In this document: positions 40,068-47,887 of the stretch, in pieces
How the letters are laid out: every line of letters begins with the position of its first letter
How positions within the stretch are numbered: position 1 is the stretch's first letter
NCBI GenBank assembly: GCA_009363175.1
Contig: CP045205.1
Location: forward strand, 2,108,001 to 2,172,000
Direction: 5' to 3'
From: Citrobacter telavivensis
Lineage (GTDB): Bacteria; Pseudomonadota; Gammaproteobacteria; Enterobacterales; Enterobacteriaceae
DNA length: 64,000 nt
The notes under the pieces: model-generated
The model's database searches: none
Told to the model about the DNA's origin: nothing
What the model saw: only the letters and a program-made list of their open reading frames with translations
Position numbers and translations under genes: made by a program

Positions 40068-41482
40068 GTGATTTGTCCGTTAGCTATGACGCAGCCGGGC
40101 CCGTGCCGAAAACATCCGAAGAACTGCGCGCCGATCTTGTTTCAAGAGCAACTGAATTATCACCGGGCATCACGACAGACCTTCCAGGCTCCCTGATTGA
40201 GGATATCGTAGGTACTGATGTTGGCGCGCTGCTCATTGCCGATCAGATCCGCGTCGACCTCATAAACTCCGTCGGCCCGCTGAAAGCGAATATGTACATG
40301 CTGAACCTCCTGGCGCAGCAGGCAGGAATAAGCGCACAAAAAACTGAGGGATCGACTACCGTTCCTGTGACGTTTAGCGGTCCAGCAGGATTCGTCATAC
40401 CGCAGGGGTTTCTGGTCAGCGACGGCACTTATACCTACCAGATCGCTGATGCGACAGTGGTCCTGTCTTCAGGCGTCAGCTCGATGGTAACAGCTATTGC
40501 GACAAACACCGGTTCGTGGGCCGTTCCGGTCGGTTCTGTTAACCAGATCCTCACCAGTCTGCCGTCTGACATTGCCCTGACCTGCACCAACCCGGTTGCC
40601 GGCACCTCTGGTGGAGCGCCTGAAACTAACTTCGAGTTTCGCGAGCGCGTATGGGAAGCTCAGATGTCGACTGTGCAGGGATATCCTGGCTTTATCCGCC
40701 AGAAGTTAACTGACCTGAATGATGTTCAGGCTCGTCTTGTTTCCGTAGTCCAGAGCGGTAGTTCCTGGATCGTGATGTGCGGTGGCGGCGATATCTATGA
40801 AATGGCAGGAGCCATTTATAAGTCAGCAGGCGACATCAGCAGGCTCAAGGGTGCAGACCTTAATGTAACCGGGATCACCAATGCGAACCCTGGGGTTGTC
40901 ACAACTGACATCACTCATGGTTTCAGCTCAGGCCAGGTGATTCGTATTACCGGCGTAACAGGGATGAGTGGCGTCAACAACGTCAACCTTACCATTACCG
41001 TACTGAGCCCCAACACTTTTTCTATTGGCATAAATACCACTGCCTCAGGGGCATGGACAGGCGGCGGAATTGTCACTCCGAACCTGAGGAATAACGTTGT
41101 CACGATCAATGACTGGCCTGACAACTACGTCATACCCTTTGTTATCCCGCTGCAGCAGCTGGTGACGATTAAGTTTGAGTGGGCGACGGAAAGCGCCAAC
41201 TATCTGACTGACGCGACTATCGCCTCACTGGTTTCACAGCCGGTTATCAATTATGTAAACGGGATATTCGCTGGAAAGCCGATGAATATCAATAACGTCA
41301 AGGATGTATTTCTTCAGGCTATTAACAGCACGCTCGATATGAGCCTGATTTCTACACTGAACGTTATTGTTACGGTGAATGGTGTAATCACAGGAGTGGA
41401 TGCCGGAACCAACATTATCAGCGGCGACCCTTACAGCTACTGGTTCATTGCCTCTGACGGGGTTATCGTGGACGGAATATAA
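40064..41482 (+). CDS. Baseplate J-like protein
   Basis: 472 residues. TPKTSEELRADLV-type start, TDVGALLIADQIRVDLINSV, APETNFEFRERVWEAQMSTV and the DLNDVQ-RLVSVV segment are typical of baseplate J. Residues about 266-340 are an inserted beta module (VTTDITHGFSSGQVIRITGV), the third copy in the phage. Part of the contractile baseplate wedge. Confidence 0.88.
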   Translation: MSDLSVSYDAAGPVPKTSEELRADLVSRATELSPGITTDLPGSLIEDIVGTDVGALLIADQIRVDLINSVGPLKANMYMLNLLAQQAGISAQKTEGSTTVPVTFSGPAGFVIPQGFLVSDGTYTYQIADATVVLSSGVSSMVTAIATNTGSWAVPVGSVNQILTSLPSDIALTCTNPVAGTSGGAPETNFEFRERVWEAQMSTVQGYPGFIRQKLTDLNDVQARLVSVVQSGSSWIVMCGGGDIYEMAGAIYKSAGDISRLKGADLNVTGITNANPGVVTTDITHGFSSGQVIRITGVTGMSGVNNVNLTITVLSPNTFSIGINTTASGAWTGGGIVTPNLRNNVVTINDWPDNYVIPFVIPLQQLVTIKFEWATESANYLTDATIASLVSQPVINYVNGIFAGKPMNINNVKDVFLQAINSTLDMSLISTLNVIVTVNGVITGVDAGTNIISGDPYSYWFIASDGVIVDGI

Positions 41483-41483
41483 T

Positions 41484-42188
41484 ATGCTTGAAGATATCAT
41501 TAAGTCTTACTTGTATACGCAGTATAACGATGATGATGATCTCCAGGCATTCGTCTCTGCGTATAACACAATGGCGCAGGACATTTATTCATGGATGATT
41601 AACGCCAACCTGCCGATCTTTGTCGGCGGGTATAATGCTGGTGACCAGTTAAAATGGATAGCCAGGGGGATTTATGGCGTTAAGCCGCCGGTGCTGGTCA
41701 GTGGAAAGCAATCCGTATTCGGCCCTTACAACGCCGTCCTGTTCAACCAGTTACCATTCAATGGCAGAAAGGTAGTTAATCAGTCAGAGCAGGTTGTCGT
41801 TTCAGATGATCTGTTTAAGCGCATCATGACGTGGAATTTCTACAAAGGTGATGGGTATTACTTTACCATCCCATGGTTAAAGCGTCGGATAATGAGATTT
41901 CTTACCGGGGTTGATGGCGTTGACGTCGTTAACGATCAGAGGTGGAGTATCTCGGTCTTGCTCTCAAGTTCAGGGGCAAGCATCTCAATAATTAAGGGAT
42001 TCTGGAGGTTAACAGACGCCTCCATGTTTAATCACTTCACTTATAACTCACAGGCTTTTAATCAAAACAAAAGCGTCTTGATAAAAAGCACGGACTATGA
42101 ATATGCATCGTTATTCAAGCAGGCCTTTGATAGCGGCCTGCTACACATGCCATTTTACCAACCCGTGAGCGTGACTATCATTGGTTGA
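41484..42188 (+). CDS. Baseplate protein (DUF2612-type)
   Basis: 234 residues from the ATG at 41484. YNTMAQDIYSWMINANLPIF, the QLKWIARGIYGVKPPVL segment and YKGDGYYFTIPWLKRRIMRF match DUF2612 proteins that follow gpJ in such phages and probably correspond to gpI/tail-fibre attachment. One base separates it from the J stop. Confidence 0.7.
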   Translation: MLEDIIKSYLYTQYNDDDDLQAFVSAYNTMAQDIYSWMINANLPIFVGGYNAGDQLKWIARGIYGVKPPVLVSGKQSVFGPYNAVLFNQLPFNGRKVVNQSEQVVVSDDLFKRIMTWNFYKGDGYYFTIPWLKRRIMRFLTGVDGVDVVNDQRWSISVLLSSSGASISIIKGFWRLTDASMFNHFTYNSQAFNQNKSVLIKSTDYEYASLFKQAFDSGLLHMPFYQPVSVTIIG

Positions 42189-42236
42189 ATTGTTATTATG
42201 CTGCCACTTAATTGCGTCCTGGCAAGGGGGAGCTAA

Positions 42237-42695
42237 ATGTTTGTAAAACATATAATATCTACATTGCTTGTGTTTCTGTTTTTGATGACCCAAGCGTGGG
42301 GGGGAGAACAACTTTCACCACAGGATCAAGATGAATACAATCAGATGTTAAACGAGATAAGAACCACAGGAATCAAGCCAACGGACTCTAATATTTACAA
42401 CATGTGCGCCGCCTCATCCCTTCTTATTACAAATGCCGCAAATGATGCAATGAGTGGACAGTACTCTGGCGATCGCATGATTGGCGATATGTTGCTTATA
42501 TCGCATGATGAATATAGGGATATGGTAAAGGCGCTGATAAAAAGCAATGCTGTAATTGATATTAAGAAAGATCCAAATTCTTTTGATGCGAATTTTCAAA
42601 TGAAATGCCGGGCATCACCTGAAACCTATATAAAGAAATACAATGAAATATTTAGGTTAAAGATGTCGGAAAGTGATTTAAAAAATCAGTGGTAG
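42237..42695 (+). CDS. Secreted protein of unknown function (moron candidate)
   Basis: 152 residues with a signal peptide (HIISTLLVFLFLMTQAWG, cleavage near residue 22) and two cysteines (57, 124) that could pair in the periplasm. The mature part is hydrophilic and helical. AGGGGGAGC precedes the ATG and a terminator follows. The DNA is more AT-rich than its structural neighbours. It lies between baseplate and fibre genes but has no structural look; possibly a lysogenic conversion or exclusion factor. No family recognised. Confidence 0.65.
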   Translation: MFVKHIISTLLVFLFLMTQAWGGEQLSPQDQDEYNQMLNEIRTTGIKPTDSNIYNMCAASSLLITNAANDAMSGQYSGDRMIGDMLLISHDEYRDMVKALIKSNAVIDIKKDPNSFDANFQMKCRASPETYIKKYNEIFRLKMSESDLKNQW

Positions 42696-42713
42696 TGATA
42701 AACATAGAAAAAT

Positions 42714-42736
42714 AAACCCGCTTCGGCGGGTTTTTT
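42714..42736 (+). terminator. Intrinsic terminator after the secreted-protein gene
   Basis: AAACCCGC-TTCG-GCGGGTTTTTT, a strong tetraloop hairpin, 23 bp upstream of the fibre gene start. Confidence 0.85.
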
Positions 42737-42759
42737 ATTACCAAAATCCCGGAGGATAA

Positions 42760-43884
42760 ATGGCACTCACACTCTTAGCCGCTAATAATGCACAAACAGT
42801 GCTGGCGGCCGGAATAAACTCGTCTGCAACGTCACTCATCGTCAACACTGGCACGGGTGCTCTGTTCCCGTCCCCGGCTTCCGGGACGAGCTTCTTTAAG
42901 CTTACTATTGTTGATTCTGCTACGGGCTCTCTCTCTGAAATTGTTCATGTAACTGAACGAACTGGTGATTCGATGACGATCGAACGCGGGCAGGAGGGCA
43001 CTGTTGCCCGAGCATGGTCCGCAAATGATATCGCCGCGAACATGATGACGGCTGGAACGCTATCTTATCTGTTAACGAATTTTCAGCCTCTGGATTCCAC
43101 TTTAACAGCTCTTGCTACGCTTGTCGGAGCTGCAAATAAGTTGCCGTACTTTAACGGCGTTGACTCTGCAGCACTCACCGATCTTACTGCGGTTGGTCGT
43201 GACATCATCGGTAAAAAAACGGCTGCTGACATTCTCACATACCTTGGTTTGGGAGAAGGCTCTGCATTACCTGTAGGCGCCCCAATTCCCTGGCCTTCAG
43301 ATTCAACACCATTTGGTTATGCGTTAATGCAGGGACAATCTTTTGATACTTCTGTTTATCCTCTTCTGACTGTGGCTTATCCATCTGGGGTGATACCTGA
43401 TATGCGGGGGCAGACCATCAAGGGGAAACCAGCCAGTGGTCGCGCTGTATTGTCTCTGGAACAGGACGAGATCAAATCACACACGCACAGTGCGTCCGCT
43501 GATAATACAGACTTGGGTACAAAAACTTCATCGTCATTTGATTACGGTACTAAAACAGCCAGTACGTTTGACTATGGCACGAAAACGACAAATACAACGG
43601 GGGCGCATGCACATACGCTGCCTGTACTTAATGAAGAAAAAGGTGATGGAAGCAACGCTGCGGGGGCTACGGGGTTTACGGTTGGAACCGCAACAACATC
43701 GTCTACTGGGGCACATGCCCATACGGTTGACATTGGCGCACATAATCACACCGTAAATATTGGCGCTCACTCTCATACCGTAGCAATTGGCGTACATAGT
43801 CACACGATTACCGTCGCCGCGTCGGGTAACGCAGAAACGACCGTTAAGAACATTGCATTTAACTACATAGTGAGACTCGCATAA
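42760..43884 (+). CDS. Tail fibre protein with collar domain
   Basis: 374 residues. N-terminal attachment part (ALTLLAANNAQTVLAAGINS; IVHVTERTGDSMTIERGQEG), a collar-like domain (PVGAPIPWPSDSTPFGYALM, PDMRGQTIKGKP) and a C-terminus with repeated H-x-H (HSHT, HAHT, HNHT) of the iron-binding fibre type. The receptor-binding end is followed by a Tfa chaperone gene with a one-base overlap. Confidence 0.88.
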   Translation: MALTLLAANNAQTVLAAGINSSATSLIVNTGTGALFPSPASGTSFFKLTIVDSATGSLSEIVHVTERTGDSMTIERGQEGTVARAWSANDIAANMMTAGTLSYLLTNFQPLDSTLTALATLVGAANKLPYFNGVDSAALTDLTAVGRDIIGKKTAADILTYLGLGEGSALPVGAPIPWPSDSTPFGYALMQGQSFDTSVYPLLTVAYPSGVIPDMRGQTIKGKPASGRAVLSLEQDEIKSHTHSASADNTDLGTKTSSSFDYGTKTASTFDYGTKTTNTTGAHAHTLPVLNEEKGDGSNAAGATGFTVGTATTSSTGAHAHTVDIGAHNHTVNIGAHSHTVAIGVHSHTITVAASGNAETTVKNIAFNYIVRLA

Positions 43885-44462
43885 TGACTTTTAAAATGAG
43901 TGAAACCGATCAAACAGTTACTGTTTATAACCTGCGTTCCGATACGAATGAATTTATTGGTTCCGGTGACGCTTTTATTCCTGCACATACCGGACTGCCA
44001 GCTAACTGCACCACGATAAAGCCACCGGCAATAAAAGCGGGATTTGTGGCGATTTTTGATTCAGAGAAGCAAAGATGGATTTCCCGTGAGGATCATCGTG
44101 GTGAGGTGGTGTTTGATACAGAAAACGGCAACGAACTGGTGATCACCGAGCTAGGCGCATATCCGGAAGGGACAACCACGTTAGCACCGGCTAATACATG
44201 GCAAAAATGGAATGGTAAGGCGTGGGTGAATGATGCGAAAGCGATACAGATTGCGTTAGTCAGTGATGCTGACGCTGAAAAGAAAAAATTGTTGGCACAA
44301 GCTAATAATAGTATTGCAACATTACAAGATGCAGTTGATTTCGATATGGCTACTGCCGAAGAAAAAACACTACTTATGGCTTTCAAGAAATATCGCGTTC
44401 TGCTAAATCGGATTGACGTTAGCAGGGCACCAGATATCGAATGGCCTGAAGTTCCTGTGTGA
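43884..44462 (+). CDS. Tail fibre assembly protein (Tfa)
   Basis: 192 residues. PPAIKAGFVAIFDSEKQRWI, SREDHRGEVVFDTENGNELV and the C-terminal MAFKKYRVLLNRIDVSRAPD, IEWPEVPV are the Tfa/DUF4376 signature. It is needed for fibre trimerisation. Last late gene before convergent minus-strand cargo. Confidence 0.92.
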   Translation: MTFKMSETDQTVTVYNLRSDTNEFIGSGDAFIPAHTGLPANCTTIKPPAIKAGFVAIFDSEKQRWISREDHRGEVVFDTENGNELVITELGAYPEGTTTLAPANTWQKWNGKAWVNDAKAIQIALVSDADAEKKKLLAQANNSIATLQDAVDFDMATAEEKTLLMAFKKYRVLLNRIDVSRAPDIEWPEVPV

Positions 44463-44469
44463 TATCAGT

Positions 44470-44500
44470 GCCCCGTAAGGGGCTTTACTAACTGTTTTTT
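44470..44500 (+). terminator. Terminator at the end of the late operon
   Basis: GCCCC-GTAA-GGGGC, then a T-rich run ending in TTTTTT. It overlaps the end of the convergent glycosyltransferase gene. Confidence 0.55.
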
Positions 44501-45210
44501 AATTTTAGTTTAAAATTTTTTAATTTCCCATACAGGGAATCTTTTATTGAGAAAGAAGGAACCCAATTGAAACCTGTTCTCCAGGGCCTTGGACTGCCAT
44601 GAAAACAAACAACGGATACATTTTCAGGAACTTCTCCAGTCGCATTTGGATTTGCCAGAACCGAGTTGTAGCCAATCATTTTATTGGTTGCGATATCACA
44701 TTTGTAACTTATCACTGAGCCAGGAATGATGTCCTGCCAAAGCATAGGATGAAGGATACTACCAATAAATCCTTGATCTCCCCATTTTTCTTCTGTCTGG
44801 CATTCATTCATGATTTTGTCTGGATCTGCAATGAATGCTTCCCATACTTTACGTTTAACTGACACGGGGATCATCATTATTGAAGAATTTACACGTGTTG
44901 GATGATTGAATTCACGTAGCATTGTGAAGTCAGTTGCTATTTCAAAAACGTCAAGGTTTCCTGTAACGACAACGTCAATATCAAAATATAGTAAGTCCTG
45001 ATTACCAATGACAGGATGATCGGGGTTAAATAGTTCAATCTTAGACCACCAACCTGGCCAGTTATAAAGTAACGGTGCCGTTTCCACACCTTCAATAGTT
45101 TTTGCATCGGTAAGGCACAAAGACTTTCTACCCCCGAATTGACGATGTAACCATTGCGCGTGCTTAGATGTAAAGTTTTTGCCACAACGTAAAACAGATA
45201 CAATTAACAT
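44488..45210 (-). CDS. Glycosyltransferase-like protein (GT-A fold)
   Basis: 240 residues from the ATG at 45210. A GT-A fold is suggested by the start MLIVSVLRCG, the DXD-type QDLLYFDIDVVVTGNLDVFE (D77, D79), KWGDQGFI, and a C-terminal VSVVCFHGSPRPW. Likely transfers a sugar from a nucleotide donor. Transcribed against the tail genes with an XRE gene; candidate substrates are surface polysaccharide or the phage fibre. AT-rich compared with its neighbours. Confidence 0.6.
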   Translation of the reverse strand: MLIVSVLRCGKNFTSKHAQWLHRQFGGRKSLCLTDAKTIEGVETAPLLYNWPGWWSKIELFNPDHPVIGNQDLLYFDIDVVVTGNLDVFEIATDFTMLREFNHPTRVNSSIMMIPVSVKRKVWEAFIADPDKIMNECQTEEKWGDQGFIGSILHPMLWQDIIPGSVISYKCDIATNKMIGYNSVLANPNATGEVPENVSVVCFHGSPRPWRTGFNWVPSFSIKDSLYGKLKNFKLKLKNS

Positions 45211-45214
45211 AATG

Positions 45215-45484
45215 TTACTTTCCTTGAATTTCTGCGCCAATTTCCCGCATTTTTTCCAGTACAGCAGCCACATCTTCATCACTTAACGCCAACTGCGCAG
45301 CCATAAAAAAGAGGATGTGGGGTGACATTGCGCGGGGCGATTCACCGCCAGTGTATTTACGCCACTGGCTGTTGCTGGCAACACCTGCAAGATCTGCCAT
45401 TTGAGTACCAGTATAACCGAGTTGCTCTTTAAGGCGGTTGAGATCATCCGGTGTAGGCGGCGTGTAATCGTTAATCAGTCGCAT
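45215..45484 (-). CDS. XRE-type regulator
   Basis: 89 residues. HTH region DLNRLKEQLGYTGTQMADLA, then GVASNSQWRKYTGGESPRAM: a phage XRE protein type. AGGTGAC precedes the start, and its stop lies 4 bp before the glycosyltransferase start, so the two are one operon. Probably controls this cassette. Confidence 0.75.
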   Translation of the reverse strand: MRLINDYTPPTPDDLNRLKEQLGYTGTQMADLAGVASNSQWRKYTGGESPRAMSPHILFFMAAQLALSDEDVAAVLEKMREIGAEIQGK

Positions 45485-45497
45485 ATGTCACCTTTAA

Positions 45498-45520
45498 AAA
45501 AGCCCCTTTCGGGGCTTCTT
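45498..45520 (-). terminator. Terminator between small membrane protein and XRE genes
   Basis: Minus strand AGCCCC-GAAA-GGGGCT followed by TTTTTT. XRE and glycosyltransferase expression from the strong upstream promoter would need read-through. Confidence 0.75.
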
Positions 45521-45521
45521 G

Positions 45522-45695
45522 TCAGAAAAATTTGAGTAGCACTGTAGTGATGGTGGCTACCGCGCCGATGAGCCCTGTGGCTACAACAATCGGATACCAG
45601 GCTGATTCTCTGTTGAGTTTTGACGTCTCAGCAATCAGCTTTGCAATTTCTGCGTTGATTTTTGCTAATTCTGCCTGGGTCATTGCTTTGCTCAT
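45522..45695 (-). CDS. Small membrane protein, 57 residues
   Basis: MSKAMTQAELAKINAEIAKL begins an amphipathic helix with heptad-like repeats, then residues 33-57 (WYPIVVATGLIGAVATITTV, LLKFF) form one membrane segment. AAGGAAG precedes the ATG, and a strong promoter lies 55 bp upstream. Similar short proteins occur in many enterobacterial prophages; function unknown. Confidence 0.7.
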   Translation of the reverse strand: MSKAMTQAELAKINAEIAKLIAETSKLNRESAWYPIVVATGLIGAVATITTVLLKFF

Positions 45696-45749
45696 GTGTT
45701 CTTCCTTTCGGGATTTGGGCTGCGGCCTTTCCGCTACCTCATGTGTTTA

Positions 45750-45778
45750 AGTATAGCCCCAATGGTGCTACTGGTCAA
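45750..45778 (-). promoter_or_regulatory. Strong sigma-70-type promoter for the minus-strand cassette
   Basis: TTGACC (45778-45773), 17-bp spacer, TATACT (45755-45750), each one mismatch or two from consensus. No CI-type operator overlaps it, so it should be active in the lysogen. Confidence 0.75.
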
Positions 45779-45872
45779 CACTTGTCTCCCCCTTTATCAA
45801 AGAAAACTATGTGACGTATAAAATAAATTCTCCATCCTTTCAGAAGGCTGCTAACCCTTGCTTGAAAACAAC

Positions 45873-45900
45873 TTGAATCCACCTTTTCAAAGAATATACT
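45873..45900 (+). promoter_or_regulatory. Promoter of the UmuD'-like operon, now facing the IS
   Basis: TTGAAT (45873-45878), 16-bp spacer, TATACT (45895-45900). The -10 overlaps the left part of the LexA-like box. The IS begins at 45911, so transcription now enters the transposase gene first. Confidence 0.5.
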
Positions 45901-45910
45901 GTATATATAA
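45897..45910. promoter_or_regulatory. Left part of a LexA-like box split by the IS
   Basis: TACTGTATATATAA (45897-45910) joined to ACATTA (47235-47240) gives TACTGTATATATAAACATTA, 18 of 20 matches to the E. coli SOS consensus. One mismatch is in the second conserved triplet (CAT for CAG). Confidence 0.6.
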
Positions 45911-47226
45911 GGGTCTTCCCTTGTTGTGGTGGCTGAAGGCATGATAATGGTGTATTTAATCGCCAGAGGTCACCGCCATGGACGAAAAGTCCCTCTACGC
46001 TCATATTCTCAACCTGTCCGATCCGTGGCAGGTAAAGTCCCTTTCTCTCGATGAAAATGCCGGTTCTGTTACTGTCACTATTGAGATCGCTGAAAACACC
46101 CGGCTAGCCTGTCCGACCTGCGGTAAATCCTGTTCTGTTCACGATCACCGTCATCGTAAATGGCGCCATCTTGATACCTGCCAGTTCACCACTATTGTTG
46201 AAGCCGATGTTCCACGAATTATGTGTCCGGAGCATGGCTGCCTGACGTTGCCTGTTCCGTGGGCTGGCCCCGGAAGCCGGTATACGTTGCTATTCGAATC
46301 GTTCGTTCTCTCATGGCTGAAAATCAGCACCGTTGATGCTGTCAGGAAGCAACTTAAGCTCAGTTGGAATGCGGTTGACGGCATTATGACCCGGGCAGTT
46401 AAGCGAGGTCTTGCCCGGATAAAAAAGCCATTATCCGCCCGTCATATGAATGTGGATGAGGTCGCCTTTAAAAAAGGACATCGTTACATAACGGTGATCT
46501 CCGATCGCGATGGTCGGGCGCTGGCCTTAACGGATGATCGCGGCACAGAGAGTCTTGCCGGCTATCTTCGCACGCTCACTGATGGGCAGTTGCTGGCTAT
46601 CAAAACGCTCTCAATGGACATGAACGCGGGCTATATAAGAGCAGCGCGTATCCACTTACCCAGTGCGGTTGAGAAAATCGCCTTTGACCGCTTCCATGTG
46701 GCGAAGCAACTGGGCGAGGTAGTTGATAAAACCCGTCAGAATGAACATCCGCACCTCCCTGTTGAAAGCCGACACCAGGCAAAAGGAACCCGCTTCCTGT
46801 GGCAGTACAGCGATAAGTGGATGACCGAATCCCGGCAGGAAAAGCTGATGTGGCTGCGTGCACAGATGAAGCTGACGAGCCAGTGCTGGGCGCTGAAAGA
46901 GCTGGCAAAGGATATCTGGAACAGGCCATGGAGCGAGGAAAGACGGAGTGACTGGCAGAGATGGTTGGCGCTGGCGGCTAACAGTGACGTTCCCATGATG
47001 AAAAATGCCGCGAAAACGATAGGAAAAAGGCTGTACGGGATCCTGAATGCGATGCGACACAGTGTCTCAAACGGAAATGCGGAGGCACTTAACAGCAAGA
47101 TCAGGCTGCTGAGGATAAAAGCCAGGGGATACCGAAACCGGGAGCGCTTTAAACTGGGGGTGATGTTCCACTACGGAAAGCTGAATATGGCGTTCTGAGC
47201 CTTCCCACCATGATCGGGGAAGACCC
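45911..47226 (+). mobile_element. ISL3-family insertion sequence, 1316 bp
   Basis: Ends are imperfect inverted repeats beginning GGGTCTTCCC (left: 45911 on, GGGTCTTCCCTTGTTGTGGT; right, on the minus strand from 47226: GGGTCTTCCCCGATCATGGT). An 8-bp target duplication ATATATAA flanks it (45903-45910 and 47227-47234), the normal ISL3 size. It carries one intact transposase gene, so it looks complete and recent. Confidence 0.93.
45978..47198 (+). CDS. ISL3-family transposase
   Basis: 406 residues. N-terminal zinc-finger region (ACPTCGKSCSVHDHRHRKWR, CPEHGC), HTH, then the DDE domain with VDEVAFKKGHRYITVISDRD, MDMNAGY, and the Glu-bearing NGNAEALNSKIRLLRIKARG near the end. Intact at both ends, GAGGTC-type site before the ATG. 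Confidence 0.95.
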   Translation: MDEKSLYAHILNLSDPWQVKSLSLDENAGSVTVTIEIAENTRLACPTCGKSCSVHDHRHRKWRHLDTCQFTTIVEADVPRIMCPEHGCLTLPVPWAGPGSRYTLLFESFVLSWLKISTVDAVRKQLKLSWNAVDGIMTRAVKRGLARIKKPLSARHMNVDEVAFKKGHRYITVISDRDGRALALTDDRGTESLAGYLRTLTDGQLLAIKTLSMDMNAGYIRAARIHLPSAVEKIAFDRFHVAKQLGEVVDKTRQNEHPHLPVESRHQAKGTRFLWQYSDKWMTESRQEKLMWLRAQMKLTSQCWALKELAKDIWNRPWSEERRSDWQRWLALAANSDVPMMKNAAKTIGKRLYGILNAMRHSVSNGNAEALNSKIRLLRIKARGYRNRERFKLGVMFHYGKLNMAF

Positions 47227-47240
47227 ATATATAAACATTA
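47227..47240. promoter_or_regulatory. Right part of the split LexA-like box
   Basis: ATATATAA (duplicated target) followed by ACATTA. A TTATAT hexamer (47239 on) precedes the start of the next gene by about 13 bp. Confidence 0.5.
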
Positions 47241-47256
47241 TTTATATGGGGGATTT

Positions 47257-47496
47257 ATGCCGCGACGTTATGACATTGAGGCCGCATTCAGGTCTGCTGT
47301 AGTTGTTGAACCCAGCGGTCGCAGAACACTACGAACAGTTGATTTTGTGCGAGAACTTAAAAAGGTTAACTGGGATTTCTCCTTGCGGGATGCAAATGCC
47401 TGGATAGAGGCCAGCATAAGCACGTTCAAGGATATTTCCCCTACGGAAGGCGAGGATCGTTTGTTCATGCTCTATAACCCCAACGGAGGGCTATGA
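47257..47496 (+). CDS. Partner protein of the UmuD'-like gene, unknown
   Basis: 79 residues: MPRRYDIEAAFRSAVVVEPS, then RTVDFVRELKKVNWDFSLRD and ANAWIEASISTFKDISPTEG. This small protein regularly precedes UmuD-like genes in enterobacterial prophages, as far as I recall; its function is not known to me. GGGGGAT precedes the ATG. Its original promoter is cut off by the IS. Confidence 0.65.
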   Translation: MPRRYDIEAAFRSAVVVEPSGRRTLRTVDFVRELKKVNWDFSLRDANAWIEASISTFKDISPTEGEDRLFMLYNPNGGL

Positions 47497-47497
47497 C

Positions 47498-47887
47498 ATG
47501 GGATTCCCATCACCGGCGGCTGACTACATCGATCATCGCATATCGCTTGACGAAAAATTTATTGAACATCCAGCATCTACATACTTCATGAGAGCGGGCC
47601 AAACATACTGGCGAGAAGGCATCCAGAATGGTGCCTTGCTGGTCGTGGATAGCTCACTAACACCATGTGATGGCTCTCTGCTCGTTTGTAGGATAGATGA
47701 TGAGTTAAGGATAAAGCGTTATCGTTTACACCCAAGACCACACCTGGTGAATCTGGAGAGCGGTAAGCGTGAAGATATACCAGGGCAGACTGGTGACTAC
47801 AACGTATCATCACCGGTATTCGGGGTGATCACCTACATCATCAACGATGCTCGCTCAGGTGAGTTTGATGATTGTCCGGTGATGTGA
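47498..47887 (+). CDS. UmuD'-like protein (HumD type) without catalytic serine
   Basis: 129 residues. The start MGFPSPAADYIDHRISLDEK equals UmuD just after its Cys24-Gly25 self-cleavage bond, so the gene encodes the processed UmuD' form directly, like P1 HumD. The UmuD active-site region (SGDSM) is AGQTY here (Thr36 for the nucleophile Ser60), while the general-base Lys is kept (RIKRY, K73). Predicted: no self-cleavage, could pair with UmuC or titrate UmuD. Stop abuts the integrase stop with no intervening base. Confidence 0.8.
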   Translation: MGFPSPAADYIDHRISLDEKFIEHPASTYFMRAGQTYWREGIQNGALLVVDSSLTPCDGSLLVCRIDDELRIKRYRLHPRPHLVNLESGKREDIPGQTGDYNVSSPVFGVITYIINDARSGEFDDCPVM

